A stretch of 58,771 nucleotides of DNA from Pseudomonas turukhanskensis. Its GTDB lineage: Bacteria; Pseudomonadota; Gammaproteobacteria; Pseudomonadales; Pseudomonadaceae. Below the pieces are notes generated by a model. That model saw only the letters and a list, made by a program, of their open reading frames with translations, searched no databases and was not told where the DNA came from. Positions 7,683 through 16,363 of the stretch are shown piece by piece. The position numbers and the translations under genes are program-made. The DNA lies in contig NZ_BSFN01000023.1 of assembly GCF_027922365.1 (NCBI RefSeq), positions 1-58,771 of the forward strand. Reading direction: 5' to 3'. Position 1 is the stretch's first letter, and each line of letters begins with the position of its first letter.

Positions 7683-8639
7683 ATGACAGAACCCACCCCT
7701 CCGACCTCCGGCGTCCAGTTGCTCGAGGTTGAACCGGAACTTGCCGGCCAACGAATCGATAATTTTCTCCGCACTCGTCTCAAAGGTGTGCCCAAGACCT
7801 TGATTTACCGAATTTTGCGTAAAGGCGAAGTTCGCGTGAACAAGGGGCGGATCAAACCCGAGTACAAGTTGCAGGCCGGCGACATCGTGCGCGTGCCGCC
7901 GCTGCGCCTGTCCGAGCCGGACGAAGAAGTGCCGCTGGCCCAGGGCCTGCTCGAACGCCTCGAAGCCTCGATCGTTTTCGAAGACAAAGCCCTTATCGTC
8001 ATCAACAAGCCGGCGGGTATCGCCGTGCATGGCGGCAGCGGCCTGAATTACGGCGTGATTGAAGCGTTTCGCCAGCTGCGTCCGGATTGCAAGGACCTTG
8101 AGCTTGTGCACCGTTTGGATCGCGATACCTCCGGCCTGCTGATGATCGCCAAAAAACGCAGCATGCTTCGCCATCTGCACGAAGCACTCCGCAAAGACGG
8201 CGTGGACAAGCGCTATATGGCGTTGGTACGCGGCCATTGGGCGACGGCCAAGAAGCAAGTGAACGCGCCGTTGCTCAAAAGCAACCTGCGCTCGGGCGAG
8301 CGCATGGTGGAGATCAATGAAGAGGGCAAAGAAGCGCTGACCTTGTTCCGCGTGCTGCGCCGCTTTGGCGAGTTCGCCACGTTAGTTGAAGCCAAGCCAG
8401 TAACCGGTCGTACGCACCAGATTCGCGTGCACGCCAAACATGCCGGGCATTGCATCGCTGGTGACCCCAAGTATGGCGACGATGATTTCACCGCTGAAAT
8501 CCGTGGGCTGGGCGGCAAGCGTCTGTTCCTGCACGCCTATGAGTTGCATGTGCCACTGCCCGAAGGCGGTGTGTTGAAGGTTGAAGCGCCGGTGGATGAT
8601 ATGTGGCGCAAGACGGTGGAGCGTTTGAGTGCGGGCTGA
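7683..8639 (+). CDS. rluC: 23S rRNA pseudouridine synthase RluC
   Basis: The 318-residue protein has an N-terminal S4 RNA-binding domain (about 22-70, GQRIDNFLRTRLKG...VRVNKGRIKPEYKLQ). The RluA-type pseudouridine synthase domain follows, with the catalytic motif HRLDRDTSGLL, its Asp being the nucleophile, and RTHQIRVHAKHAGH. RluC converts uridines 955, 2504 and 2580 of 23S rRNA (E. coli numbering) to pseudouridine. It is divergent from rne, the classical neighbourhood. ATG at 7683 follows a -10-like TATCAT (7670-7675) by only eight bases and no ribosome binding site is seen, so the mRNA may be nearly leaderless. The next gene starts inside its 3' end. Confidence 0.96.
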   Translation: MTEPTPPTSGVQLLEVEPELAGQRIDNFLRTRLKGVPKTLIYRILRKGEVRVNKGRIKPEYKLQAGDIVRVPPLRLSEPDEEVPLAQGLLERLEASIVFEDKALIVINKPAGIAVHGGSGLNYGVIEAFRQLRPDCKDLELVHRLDRDTSGLLMIAKKRSMLRHLHEALRKDGVDKRYMALVRGHWATAKKQVNAPLLKSNLRSGERMVEINEEGKEALTLFRVLRRFGEFATLVEAKPVTGRTHQIRVHAKHAGHCIAGDPKYGDDDFTAEIRGLGGKRLFLHAYELHVPLPEGGVLKVEAPVDDMWRKTVERLSAG

Positions 8640-9336
8640 TTACGATCTGTTGATTTTTGACTGGGACGGCACGCTGGTTAATTCCATTGGTCGCATCGTC
8701 GCCGCGCTGCACATGGCAGCGCGCGAGTGCGATCTGCCGCCGCGCAGTGATACCGAACTCAAAGCCATTATTGGTCTGGGGTTGCCGGAAGTGGTGGTCG
8801 CTCTATATCCCGACCTTGATGACGTCGAGCTGGCGCACCGCTATTGCCGTGCGTACAGCGAGCAATATCTGTTGCTGGAGGGCACGCCTTCCCAGCTATT
8901 CCCTGGCGTCGCTGAGTCGATGGCGGCCTTTCGTGCCGCGGGCTACCAGTTGGCGGTGGCGACCGGCAAGGGTCGTCACGGGCTGAACCGGGTGTTGGCG
9001 GACCAGGGCTGGAGTGAGTTCTTCGATATCACCCGCTGTGCCGATGAAACGGCGAGCAAGCCTGAGCCGTTGATGCTTGAGCAGATCATCGAGTTCTGTG
9101 GCGTATCGGCTGACCGCGCCCTGATGGTCGGCGACTCCGTCTTCGATTTGCAGATGGCGCGCAACGCCGGCATGGACTCCGTGGCGGTGGGGTATGGCGC
9201 GCAATCGCTGGAGACGTTGAAAACCTGTGGTCCGCGCTTGATGGTCGAACATTTTTCCGAGTTGCGCGCCTGGCTCGAAGCGCGCGCGGCTCAACCAATG
9301 CTAGGGATAAGTGAACATGTCGAACGAGTCGAATGA
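8629..9336 (+). CDS. HAD-superfamily hydrolase, phosphoglycolate-phosphatase-like
   Basis: The 235-residue protein shows all HAD motifs: FDWDGTLVNS (nucleophile and acid Asp, motif I), ATGKGR (motif II), KPEPLM (motif III Lys) and MVGDSVFDLQMARNAGM (motif IV). A helical cap lies between motifs I and II, as in subfamily IA phosphatases such as Gph and PpaX. The GTG start at 8629 overlaps the rluC stop by 11 nt; the next in-frame start would remove motif I, so GTG is well supported. The protein probably dephosphorylates a small phosphometabolite in the cytosol. The substrate cannot be read from sequence. It is coupled to rluC upstream and overlaps sppA downstream. Confidence 0.88.
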   Translation: MRADYDLLIFDWDGTLVNSIGRIVAALHMAARECDLPPRSDTELKAIIGLGLPEVVVALYPDLDDVELAHRYCRAYSEQYLLLEGTPSQLFPGVAESMAAFRAAGYQLAVATGKGRHGLNRVLADQGWSEFFDITRCADETASKPEPLMLEQIIEFCGVSADRALMVGDSVFDLQMARNAGMDSVAVGYGAQSLETLKTCGPRLMVEHFSELRAWLEARAAQPMLGISEHVERVE

Positions 9337-10276
9337 CGACAAAAGCTGGAAGTTGCTGGAAAAGACCCTGCTCGCCAGTGTGCAGGAGCAGCGCCGGTCA
9401 CGTCGCTGGGGCATTTTTTTCAAGGTTCTGACCTTTATCTACCTATTTGGCGCGATTGCGGTGTTTTCGCCGGCGCTGAATTTCTCCAAGAATGCATCGC
9501 GCGGCGCCGCCCATACGGCGGTGATCGAAATCAACGGCATGATCGCCGACAAGGAAGCGGCCAGCGCGGACAACGTCGTCGGCAGCCTGCGTGCGGCCTT
9601 TGAGGACAAGAGCACCAAAGGTGTGGTGCTGCGCATCAACAGCCCGGGCGGCAGCCCGGTGCAGTCGGGCTATATCTACGATGAGATTCGTCGGTTGCGT
9701 GCTGAGCATGCGGACATCAAGGTGTATGCCGTGATTTCCGATCTGGGTGCTTCGGGTGCCTATTACATCGCCAGCGCGGCGGACGCGATCTACGCCGACA
9801 AGGCCAGTCTGGTGGGTTCCATTGGTGTGACGGCGGCGACCTTCGGTTTTGTCGGCACCATGGAAAAGCTGGGTGTGGATCGCCGGGTGTACACCTCGGG
9901 TGAGCACAAGGCGTTTCTCGATCCGTTCCAGCCGCAGAAGGCGGATGAAACCGAATTCTGGCAAAGCGTGCTCAACACCACGCACAAGCAGTTTATTGCC
10001 GCCGTCAAGCAAGGTCGGGGTGATCGCCTGAAGGATGCTGAGCATCCCGAGCTGTTTTCCGGCCTGATCTGGACCGGCGAGCAGGCTCTGGAACTGGGGC
10101 TGGTTGATGGTCTGGGCAGCACCAGTTCGGTGGCGCGTGATGTGATCGGCGAGAAAGAGCTGGTGGATTACACCGTGCAGGAATCGCCATTTGATCGTTT
10201 CGCCAAAAAGATCGGCGCCAGCGTGGCCGAGCATGCAGCGATGTGGATGGGCTTTTCGGGGCCGACCCTGCGCTGA
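9317..10276 (+). CDS. sppA: signal peptide peptidase SppA, short (36K) type, peptidase family S49
   Basis: About 319 residues. A basic N-terminal cytoplasmic stretch precedes one membrane segment near residues 33-52 (IFFKVLTFIYLFGAIAVFSP). The S49 protease domain contains SPGGSPVQSG and SDLGASGAYYIASAAD, the Ser of GASGAYY being the predicted nucleophile. DKASLVGSIGV and a predicted general-base Lys lie further on. The enzyme degrades cleaved signal peptides in the inner membrane. ATG at 9317 is preferred over GTG at 9311 because AGGGA (9303-9307) is correctly spaced from it. The start lies inside the HAD gene. A terminator follows at 10295. Confidence 0.9.
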   Translation: MSNESNDDKSWKLLEKTLLASVQEQRRSRRWGIFFKVLTFIYLFGAIAVFSPALNFSKNASRGAAHTAVIEINGMIADKEAASADNVVGSLRAAFEDKSTKGVVLRINSPGGSPVQSGYIYDEIRRLRAEHADIKVYAVISDLGASGAYYIASAADAIYADKASLVGSIGVTAATFGFVGTMEKLGVDRRVYTSGEHKAFLDPFQPQKADETEFWQSVLNTTHKQFIAAVKQGRGDRLKDAEHPELFSGLIWTGEQALELGLVDGLGSTSSVARDVIGEKELVDYTVQESPFDRFAKKIGASVAEHAAMWMGFSGPTLR

Positions 10277-10292
10277 TCGAGGTGGTGTCAAA

Positions 10293-10317
10293 AGGCCCGG
10301 CTAATGCCGGGCTTTTT
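10293..10317. terminator. rho-independent terminator after sppA
   Basis: The stem GCCCGGC/GCCGGGC with the loop TAAT (10295-10312) is followed by T5. It ends the rluC-HAD-sppA operon just before the convergent maf gene. Confidence 0.9.
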
Positions 10318-10342
10318 GTTGGCGCTATATAAAGGCGGGGTT

Positions 10343-10921
10343 TTACGGAATCTCCACGCCTTCGCGCAGCAACATATCCACCAGGCGAATCAGCGGCAAG
10401 CCGACCAGGCTGGTGGCATCGCTGCCCTCGGTGGCGCGAAACAGGCTGACGCCCAGGCCTTCGGCCTTGAAGCTGCCGGCGCAGTCATAAGGTTTCTCGG
10501 CGTGTAGATAGCGCGCGATGCGCTCACTGCTCAGCTCACGAAAGTGCACGGTGAACGGCACACAGTCGACTTGGCAGTGGCCGCTCGTCGTGTTGAGTAG
10601 GGTCAAACCGGTCAGAAATGTCACGCTGGTGCTGCTGGCATTGCTTAGCTGGCGATGGGCGCGCTCAAAATCATGGGGTTTGCCGAGAATCTGCTCGCCC
10701 AGCACGGCGACCTGGTCGGAGCCGATGATCAGATGCTGCGGATAGGCGGCGCAGAGGGCGCGGGCTTTTTGTTCGGCCAGGCGGCGTACCAGCGCTTGGG
10801 CTGATTCGCCCGGCAGGCGGCTTTCGTCGATATCCGGGCTCGCGCATGTGAAGGGTAGGCGCAAGCGGCTCAACAATTCGCGGCGATAGGCGGAGCTCGA
10901 GGCCAGGAGTAGAGGCAACAT
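10343..10921 (-). CDS. Maf family nucleotide pyrophosphatase (YceF-like)
   Basis: The 192-residue protein begins LPLLLASSSAYRRELLSRL, the Maf substrate-binding motif ASxSxxRxxLL. It contains IIGSDQVAVLGEQILGKP and CAGSFKAEGLG, both conserved in the YceF subgroup. Such enzymes hydrolyse non-canonical nucleoside triphosphates, the YceF subgroup preferring m7GTP, to prevent their incorporation into RNA. The gene is convergent with sppA and divergent from the yceD-rpmF-plsX operon, the usual location for the YceF type. Substrate preference is inferred from subgroup and neighbourhood. Confidence 0.9.
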   Translation of the reverse strand: MLPLLLASSSAYRRELLSRLRLPFTCASPDIDESRLPGESAQALVRRLAEQKARALCAAYPQHLIIGSDQVAVLGEQILGKPHDFERAHRQLSNASSTSVTFLTGLTLLNTTSGHCQVDCVPFTVHFRELSSERIARYLHAEKPYDCAGSFKAEGLGVSLFRATEGSDATSLVGLPLIRLVDMLLREGVEIP

Positions 10922-10989
10922 ATTGATTCCTTTATAGTCGCTGGCGATTCTAACCAGCGTGCTGCTTGGCGCCCAGGCAGAATTTCCCT

Positions 10990-11018
10990 TTGACAGAGGC
11001 AGGGTGCATCCCTAGAAT
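10990..11018 (+). promoter_or_regulatory. sigma70 promoter of the yceD-rpmF-plsX operon
   Basis: TTGACA at 10990-10995 and TAGAAT at 11013-11018 are separated by exactly 17 bp. Transcription would start around 11025, only two or three bases before the yceD ATG at 11028, implying a leaderless or nearly leaderless mRNA. Confidence 0.85.
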
Positions 11019-11027
11019 GCTGCGCCT

Positions 11028-11555
11028 ATGTTGAATGGCCCGATTCCTCCTCACGTTGATCCGCGCAAACTGGCTGATCGTGGTGCCACCCTTGAAGGTG
11101 AGCTGCCCCTAGCCGATTTGCAGCGTCTCTGCGACCCGCTTGCCGACAATGTCGGTGTCGTCCGTGCGAAGTTTGTTTTCGAACGCGATGAGCGCAGATC
11201 GCCAGTGATGCACAGCACGATCGACGTTGAGGTCAAGATGGTTTGTCAGCGTTGTCTGGAGCTGGTCGCCCTGCCTATCCACAGCGAGTGTAGTTACGCT
11301 GTGGTGAAAGAAGGTGCGAATACCCAGTCTGTGCCGCAAGGCTACGACGTGCTGGAATTGGGTGAGGATCCATTGGATCTGCCGGCGTTGATCGAGGAGG
11401 AGCTGTTGCTCGCCTTGCCCATCGTCCCTCTGCATGATCCAGAAGATTGCCAGCAACCGGCGGGCCTTGAAGAGCCTGAACCGAGCGAGGACGAGGTATC
11501 GCGGTCCAACCCGTTCAGTGTATTGGCACAGTTAAAGCGTGACCCAAACGTTTAG
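11028..11555 (+). CDS. yceD: 23S rRNA accumulation protein YceD (DUF177)
   Basis: The 175-residue protein has the DUF177 signature with a CQRCLE motif near residue 75 and an acidic C-terminus (GLEEPEPSEDEVSRSNPFSVL). YceD is required for 23S rRNA accumulation in E. coli and its gene is almost always followed by rpmF, as here (13-bp gap). The start MLNGPIPPHVDPRKLADRG looks like the family N-terminus. No ribosome binding site precedes it, and the promoter -10 box ends nine bases upstream. It is the first gene of the ribosome and fatty-acid operon. Confidence 0.92.
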   Translation: MLNGPIPPHVDPRKLADRGATLEGELPLADLQRLCDPLADNVGVVRAKFVFERDERRSPVMHSTIDVEVKMVCQRCLELVALPIHSECSYAVVKEGANTQSVPQGYDVLELGEDPLDLPALIEEELLLALPIVPLHDPEDCQQPAGLEEPEPSEDEVSRSNPFSVLAQLKRDPNV

Positions 11556-11568
11556 GAGTTAATTAATT

Positions 11569-11751
11569 ATGGCTGTTCAGCAGAACAAAAAATCCCGCTC
11601 CGCTCGCGACATGCGCCGTTCCCACGACGCTCTCGAGTCTGCAACTCTGTCGGTTGAGAAGAGCACCGGTGAAGTTCACCTGCGTCACCACGTATCGCCA
11701 GAAGGCGTATACCGTGGCCGTAAAGTGATCGACAAGGGCGCTGACGAGTAA
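11569..11751 (+). CDS. rpmF: 50S ribosomal protein L32
   Basis: The 60-residue basic protein starts AVQQNKKSRSARDMRRSHD, which is diagnostic for proteobacterial L32, and continues with GEVHLRHHVSPEGVYRGRKV. It binds 23S rRNA in the large subunit. ATG at 11569 has the ribosome binding site AGGAG. plsX starts three bases after its stop, the conserved rpmF-plsX arrangement. Confidence 0.97.
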   Translation: MAVQQNKKSRSARDMRRSHDALESATLSVEKSTGEVHLRHHVSPEGVYRGRKVIDKGADE

Positions 11752-11754
11752 CTC

Positions 11755-12765
11755 TTGTCCGCTCCGATCATCGCGATTGACGCAATGGGTGGGGACTTCG
11801 GTCCCCACAGCATTGTTCCAGCCTGCATTGCTTGCCTGGCTGAATTCCCTTCGTTGCACCTGGTCCTTGTCGGCCAAATCTCCTTACTGAACGAACTGAT
11901 TGCCCGCCACTCCGGTGTCGATCGCGCGCGTCTGCATCTTGAGCAGGCCAGCGAAGTGATCGCCATGGATGATCGTCCCGCGCAGGCCCTGCGCAGCAAA
12001 CCCGATTCCTCGATGCGCGTAGCGCTGGAACTGGTACGCGACGGTCGCGCTCAAGCCTGCGTCAGCTCGGGCAATACCGGCGCCCTGATGGCGCTGTCCC
12101 GCTATTTGCTGAAGACCCTGCCTGGCATCGATCGCCCCGCGATGATGACGGCTATTCCCACCGAGCGTGGCCATTGCCAATTGCTGGATCTGGGCGCCAA
12201 CGTCGATTGCAGCGCCGAGCATCTCTACCAGTTCGCCGTGATGGGCTCAGTTGCGGCTGAAGCGCTGGGTGTAGCGCGGCCGCGCATCGCGCTGTTGAAT
12301 GTCGGCACTGAGGATGTAAAAGGCAATCAGCAAGTCAAATTGGCGGCCAGCTTGCTGCAGCCGGTCAGTGAGTTGAATTACATCGGGTTTATCGAAGGTG
12401 ATGGCCTGTATCGTGGCGAAGCGGACGTGGTGGTGTGCGACGGGTTTGTGGGAAATATTCTGCTCAAGTCCAGCGAGGGCCTAGCGTCGATGATTTCGGC
12501 GCGCATGGAGGCGCTGTTCAAGCAGAACCTCGGCTCGCGGTTGATTGGCTCCCTTGCATTGGCGGTACTGAAGCGTTTGCAGGGTGAATTGGCGCCAGCA
12601 CGGCATAACGGTGCCAGTTTTCTTGGCTTGCAAGCCATTGTGGTTAAGAGTCATGGCGCGGCGAGGCCGGAAGGTTTTCAGAGCGCTATTCGCCGGGCGG
12701 TCATGGAAGTACGCGAAGATCTACCGCAACGCTTGCACGGCCGTCTCGAACATCTGTTGCTGTAA
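11755..12765 (+). CDS. plsX: phosphate acyltransferase PlsX
   Basis: The 336-residue protein starts SAPIIAIDAMGGDFGPHSIV, the conserved PlsX N-terminus, and contains SSGNTGALMA, LDLGANVDC and CDGFVGNILLKSSEG. It converts acyl-ACP to acyl-phosphate, the donor used by PlsY for glycerolipid synthesis, at the membrane surface. The start is a TTG at 11755, three bases after rpmF, with no alternative ATG before the conserved N-terminus. Its ribosome binding site is therefore within rpmF and translation is probably coupled. Length is normal for the family. Confidence 0.96.
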   Translation: MSAPIIAIDAMGGDFGPHSIVPACIACLAEFPSLHLVLVGQISLLNELIARHSGVDRARLHLEQASEVIAMDDRPAQALRSKPDSSMRVALELVRDGRAQACVSSGNTGALMALSRYLLKTLPGIDRPAMMTAIPTERGHCQLLDLGANVDCSAEHLYQFAVMGSVAAEALGVARPRIALLNVGTEDVKGNQQVKLAASLLQPVSELNYIGFIEGDGLYRGEADVVVCDGFVGNILLKSSEGLASMISARMEALFKQNLGSRLIGSLALAVLKRLQGELAPARHNGASFLGLQAIVVKSHGAARPEGFQSAIRRAVMEVREDLPQRLHGRLEHLLL

Positions 12766-12881
12766 TGCGTGTGCCGCCGATGTGACTGCATTCGGTGGCC
12801 TGTCATCCAACTGTCAGTTTGTTGCGCTCGACTGACTCGAGCGTGATCCTCCCGACGATAAGACCATTAGGGACCGTTCAC

Positions 12882-13820
12882 ATGTCTGCATCCCTCGCAT
12901 TCGTCTTCCCAGGCCAAGGCTCACAGTCTCTGGGAATGCTTGCCGAGCACGGCGCACAGCACAAGCTGGTGCTTGATACCTTCGCCGAAGCGTCTGACGC
13001 TTTGGGTTACGACCTATGGGCGCTGACCCAGGCAGGTCCCGAAGAAACCCTGAATCAAACCGATAAAACCCAGCCAGCCATTCTCGCTGCCTCCATCGCG
13101 TTGTGGCGGCTGTGGCTGGCCGAGTCTGGCGCCCGCCCGGCATTCGTTGCTGGTCATAGTCTGGGCGAGTACTCGGCGCTGGTCGCCGCTGGCAGCCTGG
13201 GTTTTGCTGACGCGGTAAAACTGGTGGAGCGCCGCGGCCAACTGATGCAAAAAGCCGTGCCGGCCGGGCAGGGTGGTATGGCCGCGATTCTCGGCTTGGA
13301 AGATGCTGATGTGCTGGCCGCTTGTGCTGAGGCGGCGCAGGGCGATGTCGTCAGTGCGGTGAACTTCAACGCGCCGGGCCAGGTGGTAATCGCCGGCTCA
13401 GCCGCTGCCGTTGAGCGTGCTATCGAAGCCTGCAAAGCTCGCGGCGCCAAACGCGCCATGCCGTTGCCGGTGAGCGTGCCGTCGCATTGCGCGTTGATGC
13501 GCCCTGCGGCTGAGCAATTTGCTGAATCGGTAACTGCCATTGACTGGCAAGCGCCGCAAATTGCCCTGGTGCAGAACGTCAGCGCTGCGGTGGTCGAGGA
13601 CCTCGAGGTGCTCAAGCGCGACCTGCTTGCCCAGCTCTACAACCCGGTTCGTTGGGTTGAGTCCATTGTGCGGTTGTCGGAATCGGGAGTAACCAGTCTG
13701 GTGGAGTGTGGCCCTGGCAAGGTGCTATCCGGTCTGAACAAGCGCTGCGTCAAAGGCATCAACACTTACAATCTCGACACCCCAGACGCCTATGCCGCCA
13801 CCCGCGCGGCCCTGGCCTGA
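12882..13820 (+). CDS. fabD: malonyl-CoA:ACP transacylase FabD
   Basis: The 312-residue protein starts SASLAFVFPGQGSQSLGML and contains the catalytic GHSLGEYSALVAAG (Ser nucleophile), with the partner His in PVSVPSHCALM. It transfers malonyl from CoA to ACP, feeding fatty-acid elongation in the cytosol. ATG at 12882 has the ribosome binding site TAGGGA, and the family N-terminus begins here, so the longer in-frame extension to 12795 was rejected. It lies in the plsX-fabD-fabG-acpP-fabF cluster. Confidence 0.97.
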   Translation: MSASLAFVFPGQGSQSLGMLAEHGAQHKLVLDTFAEASDALGYDLWALTQAGPEETLNQTDKTQPAILAASIALWRLWLAESGARPAFVAGHSLGEYSALVAAGSLGFADAVKLVERRGQLMQKAVPAGQGGMAAILGLEDADVLAACAEAAQGDVVSAVNFNAPGQVVIAGSAAAVERAIEACKARGAKRAMPLPVSVPSHCALMRPAAEQFAESVTAIDWQAPQIALVQNVSAAVVEDLEVLKRDLLAQLYNPVRWVESIVRLSESGVTSLVECGPGKVLSGLNKRCVKGINTYNLDTPDAYAATRAALA

Positions 13821-13835
13821 TTAGGAGAAGCTTCC

Positions 13836-14579
13836 ATGAGTCTGCAAGGAAAGGTTGCGCTGGTTACCGGCGCCAGTCGTGGTATTGGCCAGGCCATTGC
13901 CCTCGAATTGGGCCGCCAGGGCGCCACTGTCGTGGGTACCGCTACGTCCGCCTCGGGTGCGGAAAACATCACCCAGTACTTCAAGGCTACCAACATCGAA
14001 GGCGCAGGTTTTGTGCTGGACGTAGGCAGTGATGAGTCGGTAACCAGCGTGCTGGAAGCCATTTCGCAGCAGTTTGGTGCGCCACTGGTCGTAGTAAACA
14101 ACGCTGGCATCACCCGCGATAACCTGATGCTGCGCATGAAAGATGAAGAGTGGCACGACGTCATCAACACCAACCTCAGCAGCCTGTACCGGGTCACCAA
14201 GGCTGTTTTGCGCGGCATGACCAAAGCCCGCTGGGGCAGAATTATCAATATCGGTTCGGTTGTGGGCGCCATGGGCAACGCCGGGCAGGTAAACTACGCG
14301 GCAGCCAAGGCCGGGCTGGAAGGTTTCAGCCGTGCCCTGGCGCGTGAAGTAGGTTCGCGGGCGATTACCGTTAACTCGGTGGCGCCAGGTTTTATCGATA
14401 CCGATATGACCCGCGAGCTGCCCGAAGCGCAGCGTGAAGCGCTTCAGGCACAGATTCCGCTGGGTCGTCTGGGCCAGGCAGAAGAGATCGCCAATGTGGT
14501 TTCTTTCCTGGCTTCCGATGGCGCAGCTTACGTGACCGGGGCTACTATTCCCGTGAATGGCGGAATGTATATGAGTTGA
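13836..14579 (+). CDS. fabG: 3-oxoacyl-ACP reductase FabG
   Basis: The 247-residue short-chain dehydrogenase has the NADPH-binding TGASRGIGQAIA, the structural NNAGITRDNLMLRM, the catalytic Ser in NIGSVVGAMG and the Tyr/Lys in NYAAAKAGLEGF. VNSVAPGFIDTDMTREL is typical of FabG. It reduces 3-oxoacyl-ACP in each elongation cycle. ATG at 13836 follows TAGGAGAAG. The gene lies 15 bp after fabD. A separate promoter for acpP follows. Confidence 0.97.
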   Translation: MSLQGKVALVTGASRGIGQAIALELGRQGATVVGTATSASGAENITQYFKATNIEGAGFVLDVGSDESVTSVLEAISQQFGAPLVVVNNAGITRDNLMLRMKDEEWHDVINTNLSSLYRVTKAVLRGMTKARWGRIINIGSVVGAMGNAGQVNYAAAKAGLEGFSRALAREVGSRAITVNSVAPGFIDTDMTRELPEAQREALQAQIPLGRLGQAEEIANVVSFLASDGAAYVTGATIPVNGGMYMS

Positions 14580-14694
14580 ATGTGACGTGGCCCTGCGGAA
14601 AACTGTCATACGAGCTGTCTAAAATCCGTTATAAAGCTGCAATTGGTTTATAGACATATCGTTGGAGTGATCCAGAGGGGCTACGGCATTCAGC

Positions 14695-14722
14695 TTGAAA
14701 TGCGCAAAACCCTTTCTATACA
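14695..14722 (+). promoter_or_regulatory. promoter for acpP
   Basis: TTGAAA at 14695-14700 and TATACA at 14717-14722 are separated by 16 bp in the 193-bp gap between fabG and acpP. The start point would be near 14729, giving a leader of about 44 nt. A dedicated promoter fits the need for abundant acyl carrier protein. Confidence 0.7.
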
Positions 14723-14772
14723 CTGACACAGACCAGCTGCCTGGATTTGTTCATTAGGAGTGAAAACAAGGT

Positions 14773-15006
14773 ATGAGCACCATCGAAGAACGCGTCAAGA
14801 AAATCGTTGCCGAGCAACTGGGCGTCAAAGAAGAAGAAGTGACCAACAGCGCTTCCTTCGTTGAAGACCTGGGTGCCGACTCCCTTGACACCGTTGAACT
14901 GGTGATGGCTCTGGAAGAGGAATTCGAAACCGAAATCCCGGACGAGCAAGCCGAAAAAATCACCACCGTTCAGGAAGCTATCGATTACGTTACCGCTCAC
15001 GCGTAA
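14773..15006 (+). CDS. acpP: acyl carrier protein
   Basis: The 77-residue acidic protein MSTIEERVKKIVAEQLG carries the phosphopantetheine attachment motif GADSLDTVELVMALEEEF, where the Ser of DSL is modified. It carries growing acyl chains for fatty-acid, lipid A and cofactor synthesis. It has its own promoter upstream and a terminator downstream at 15036-15069, so it can be expressed above its neighbours. Confidence 0.98.
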   Translation: MSTIEERVKKIVAEQLGVKEEEVTNSASFVEDLGADSLDTVELVMALEEEFETEIPDEQAEKITTVQEAIDYVTAHA

Positions 15007-15035
15007 TAACCCGTAATCGTCGACTCCCGACATGG

Positions 15036-15069
15036 AAAAACCGCACTGCCCACAAGGCGTGCGGTTTTT
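15036..15069 (+). terminator. rho-independent terminator after acpP
   Basis: An A5-CCGCAC arm pairs with GTGCGG-T5 across a short interrupted loop. It lies 30 bp after acpP and before fabF, so acpP transcripts can end here while some reading through supplies fabF. Confidence 0.85.
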
Positions 15070-15118
15070 CTTTAAGCGCCTGTCGAGCGCTGTATAAAAC
15101 GCATAAGAGGAGATTGCT

Positions 15119-16363
15119 GTGTCGCGTAGACGCGTCGTGGTCACCGGTATGGGCATGTTGTCGCCCCTGGGTACCGATGTTCCAAGCAGCTGGCAGGGTA
15201 TTTTGGCCGGCCAAAGTGGTATTGGCCTAATCGAGCACACTGACCTTTCGGCCTTCACCACCCGCATCGGTGGTTCGGTGAAAGGCTTCAACGTCGAGGA
15301 GTATCTCTCGGCCAAAGACGCTCGCAAAATCGACCTGTTCATTCAGTACGGCCTTGCCGCCAGCTTTCAGGCTGTGCGTGACGCCGGGCTGGAAGTCACC
15401 GACGCCAACCGTGAACGCATTGGCGTGGCCATGGGTTCGGGCATTGGCGGTCTGACCAATATCGAAAACAACTGCAAAGCCCTGATCGAACAAGGCCCGC
15501 GGCGCATTTCGCCGTTCTTTGTGCCTGGCTCGATCATCAATATGATTTCCGGTTTTCTGTCGATCCATCTTGGTCTGCAGGGCCCCAACTACGCCATTGC
15601 CACCGCGTGCACCACCGGTACGCACTGCATCGGCATGGCCGCGCGCAACATCGCTTACGGCGAAGCGGACGTGATGATTGCCGGCGGCGCCGAAATGGCC
15701 GCCTGTGGCCTGGGCATTGGTGGTTTCGCCGCTGCCCGCGCGATGTCTACCCGCAATGACGATCCGACCCGCGCCAGCCGTCCTTGGGACAAAGGCCGCG
15801 ACGGTTTCGTGCTGGCCGACGGTTCTGGCGCCCTGGTGCTGGAAGAGCTGGAACACGCCAAGGCGCGCGGCGCGCGCATCTATGCCGAGCTGATCGGTTT
15901 TGGCATGAGCGGCGACGCCTACCACATGACCTCGCCACCCGAAGACGGTGCCGGCGCTGCACGTTGCATCAAAAATGCCCTGCGCGATGCCAATGTGAAC
16001 CCGGACCAGGTGCAATATATCAACGCCCACGGCACCTCGACGCCAACCGGCGACCTGGCTGAAGCCCAGGCGGTGAAGACAGTGTTCGGCGACCACGCGT
16101 ATAAGCTGGCCGTGAGCTCTACCAAGTCCATGACCGGTCACCTGCTCGGTGCTGCCGGTGCGGTCGAGGCGATTTTCAGCGTGCTGGCTATCCGCGATCA
16201 GGTAGCACCGCCGACCATCAACCTGGAAGAGCCTGACGAAGGCTGCGACCTCGACTTCGTGGCCAACGAAGCGCGTAGCATGCCGATTGATGTTGTCGTG
16301 TCCAACTCGTTCGGTTTTGGCGGTACCAACGGCTCCCTGGTGTTCCGCCGGTTCGCCGAGTAA
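15119..16363 (+). CDS. fabF: 3-oxoacyl-ACP synthase II FabF
   Basis: The 414-residue thiolase-fold condensing enzyme has the active-site Cys in IATACTTGTHCIG and the two catalytic His in NAHGTSTPTGD and SMTGHLLGAAGAVE. It condenses malonyl-ACP with acyl-ACP and is important for elongation of unsaturated chains. The start is GTG at 15119, preceded by AAGAGGAG. Its stop overlaps the pabC start (TAATG), so the two are coupled. Confidence 0.97.
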   Translation: MSRRRVVVTGMGMLSPLGTDVPSSWQGILAGQSGIGLIEHTDLSAFTTRIGGSVKGFNVEEYLSAKDARKIDLFIQYGLAASFQAVRDAGLEVTDANRERIGVAMGSGIGGLTNIENNCKALIEQGPRRISPFFVPGSIINMISGFLSIHLGLQGPNYAIATACTTGTHCIGMAARNIAYGEADVMIAGGAEMAACGLGIGGFAAARAMSTRNDDPTRASRPWDKGRDGFVLADGSGALVLEELEHAKARGARIYAELIGFGMSGDAYHMTSPPEDGAGAARCIKNALRDANVNPDQVQYINAHGTSTPTGDLAEAQAVKTVFGDHAYKLAVSSTKSMTGHLLGAAGAVEAIFSVLAIRDQVAPPTINLEEPDEGCDLDFVANEARSMPIDVVVSNSFGFGGTNGSLVFRRFAE

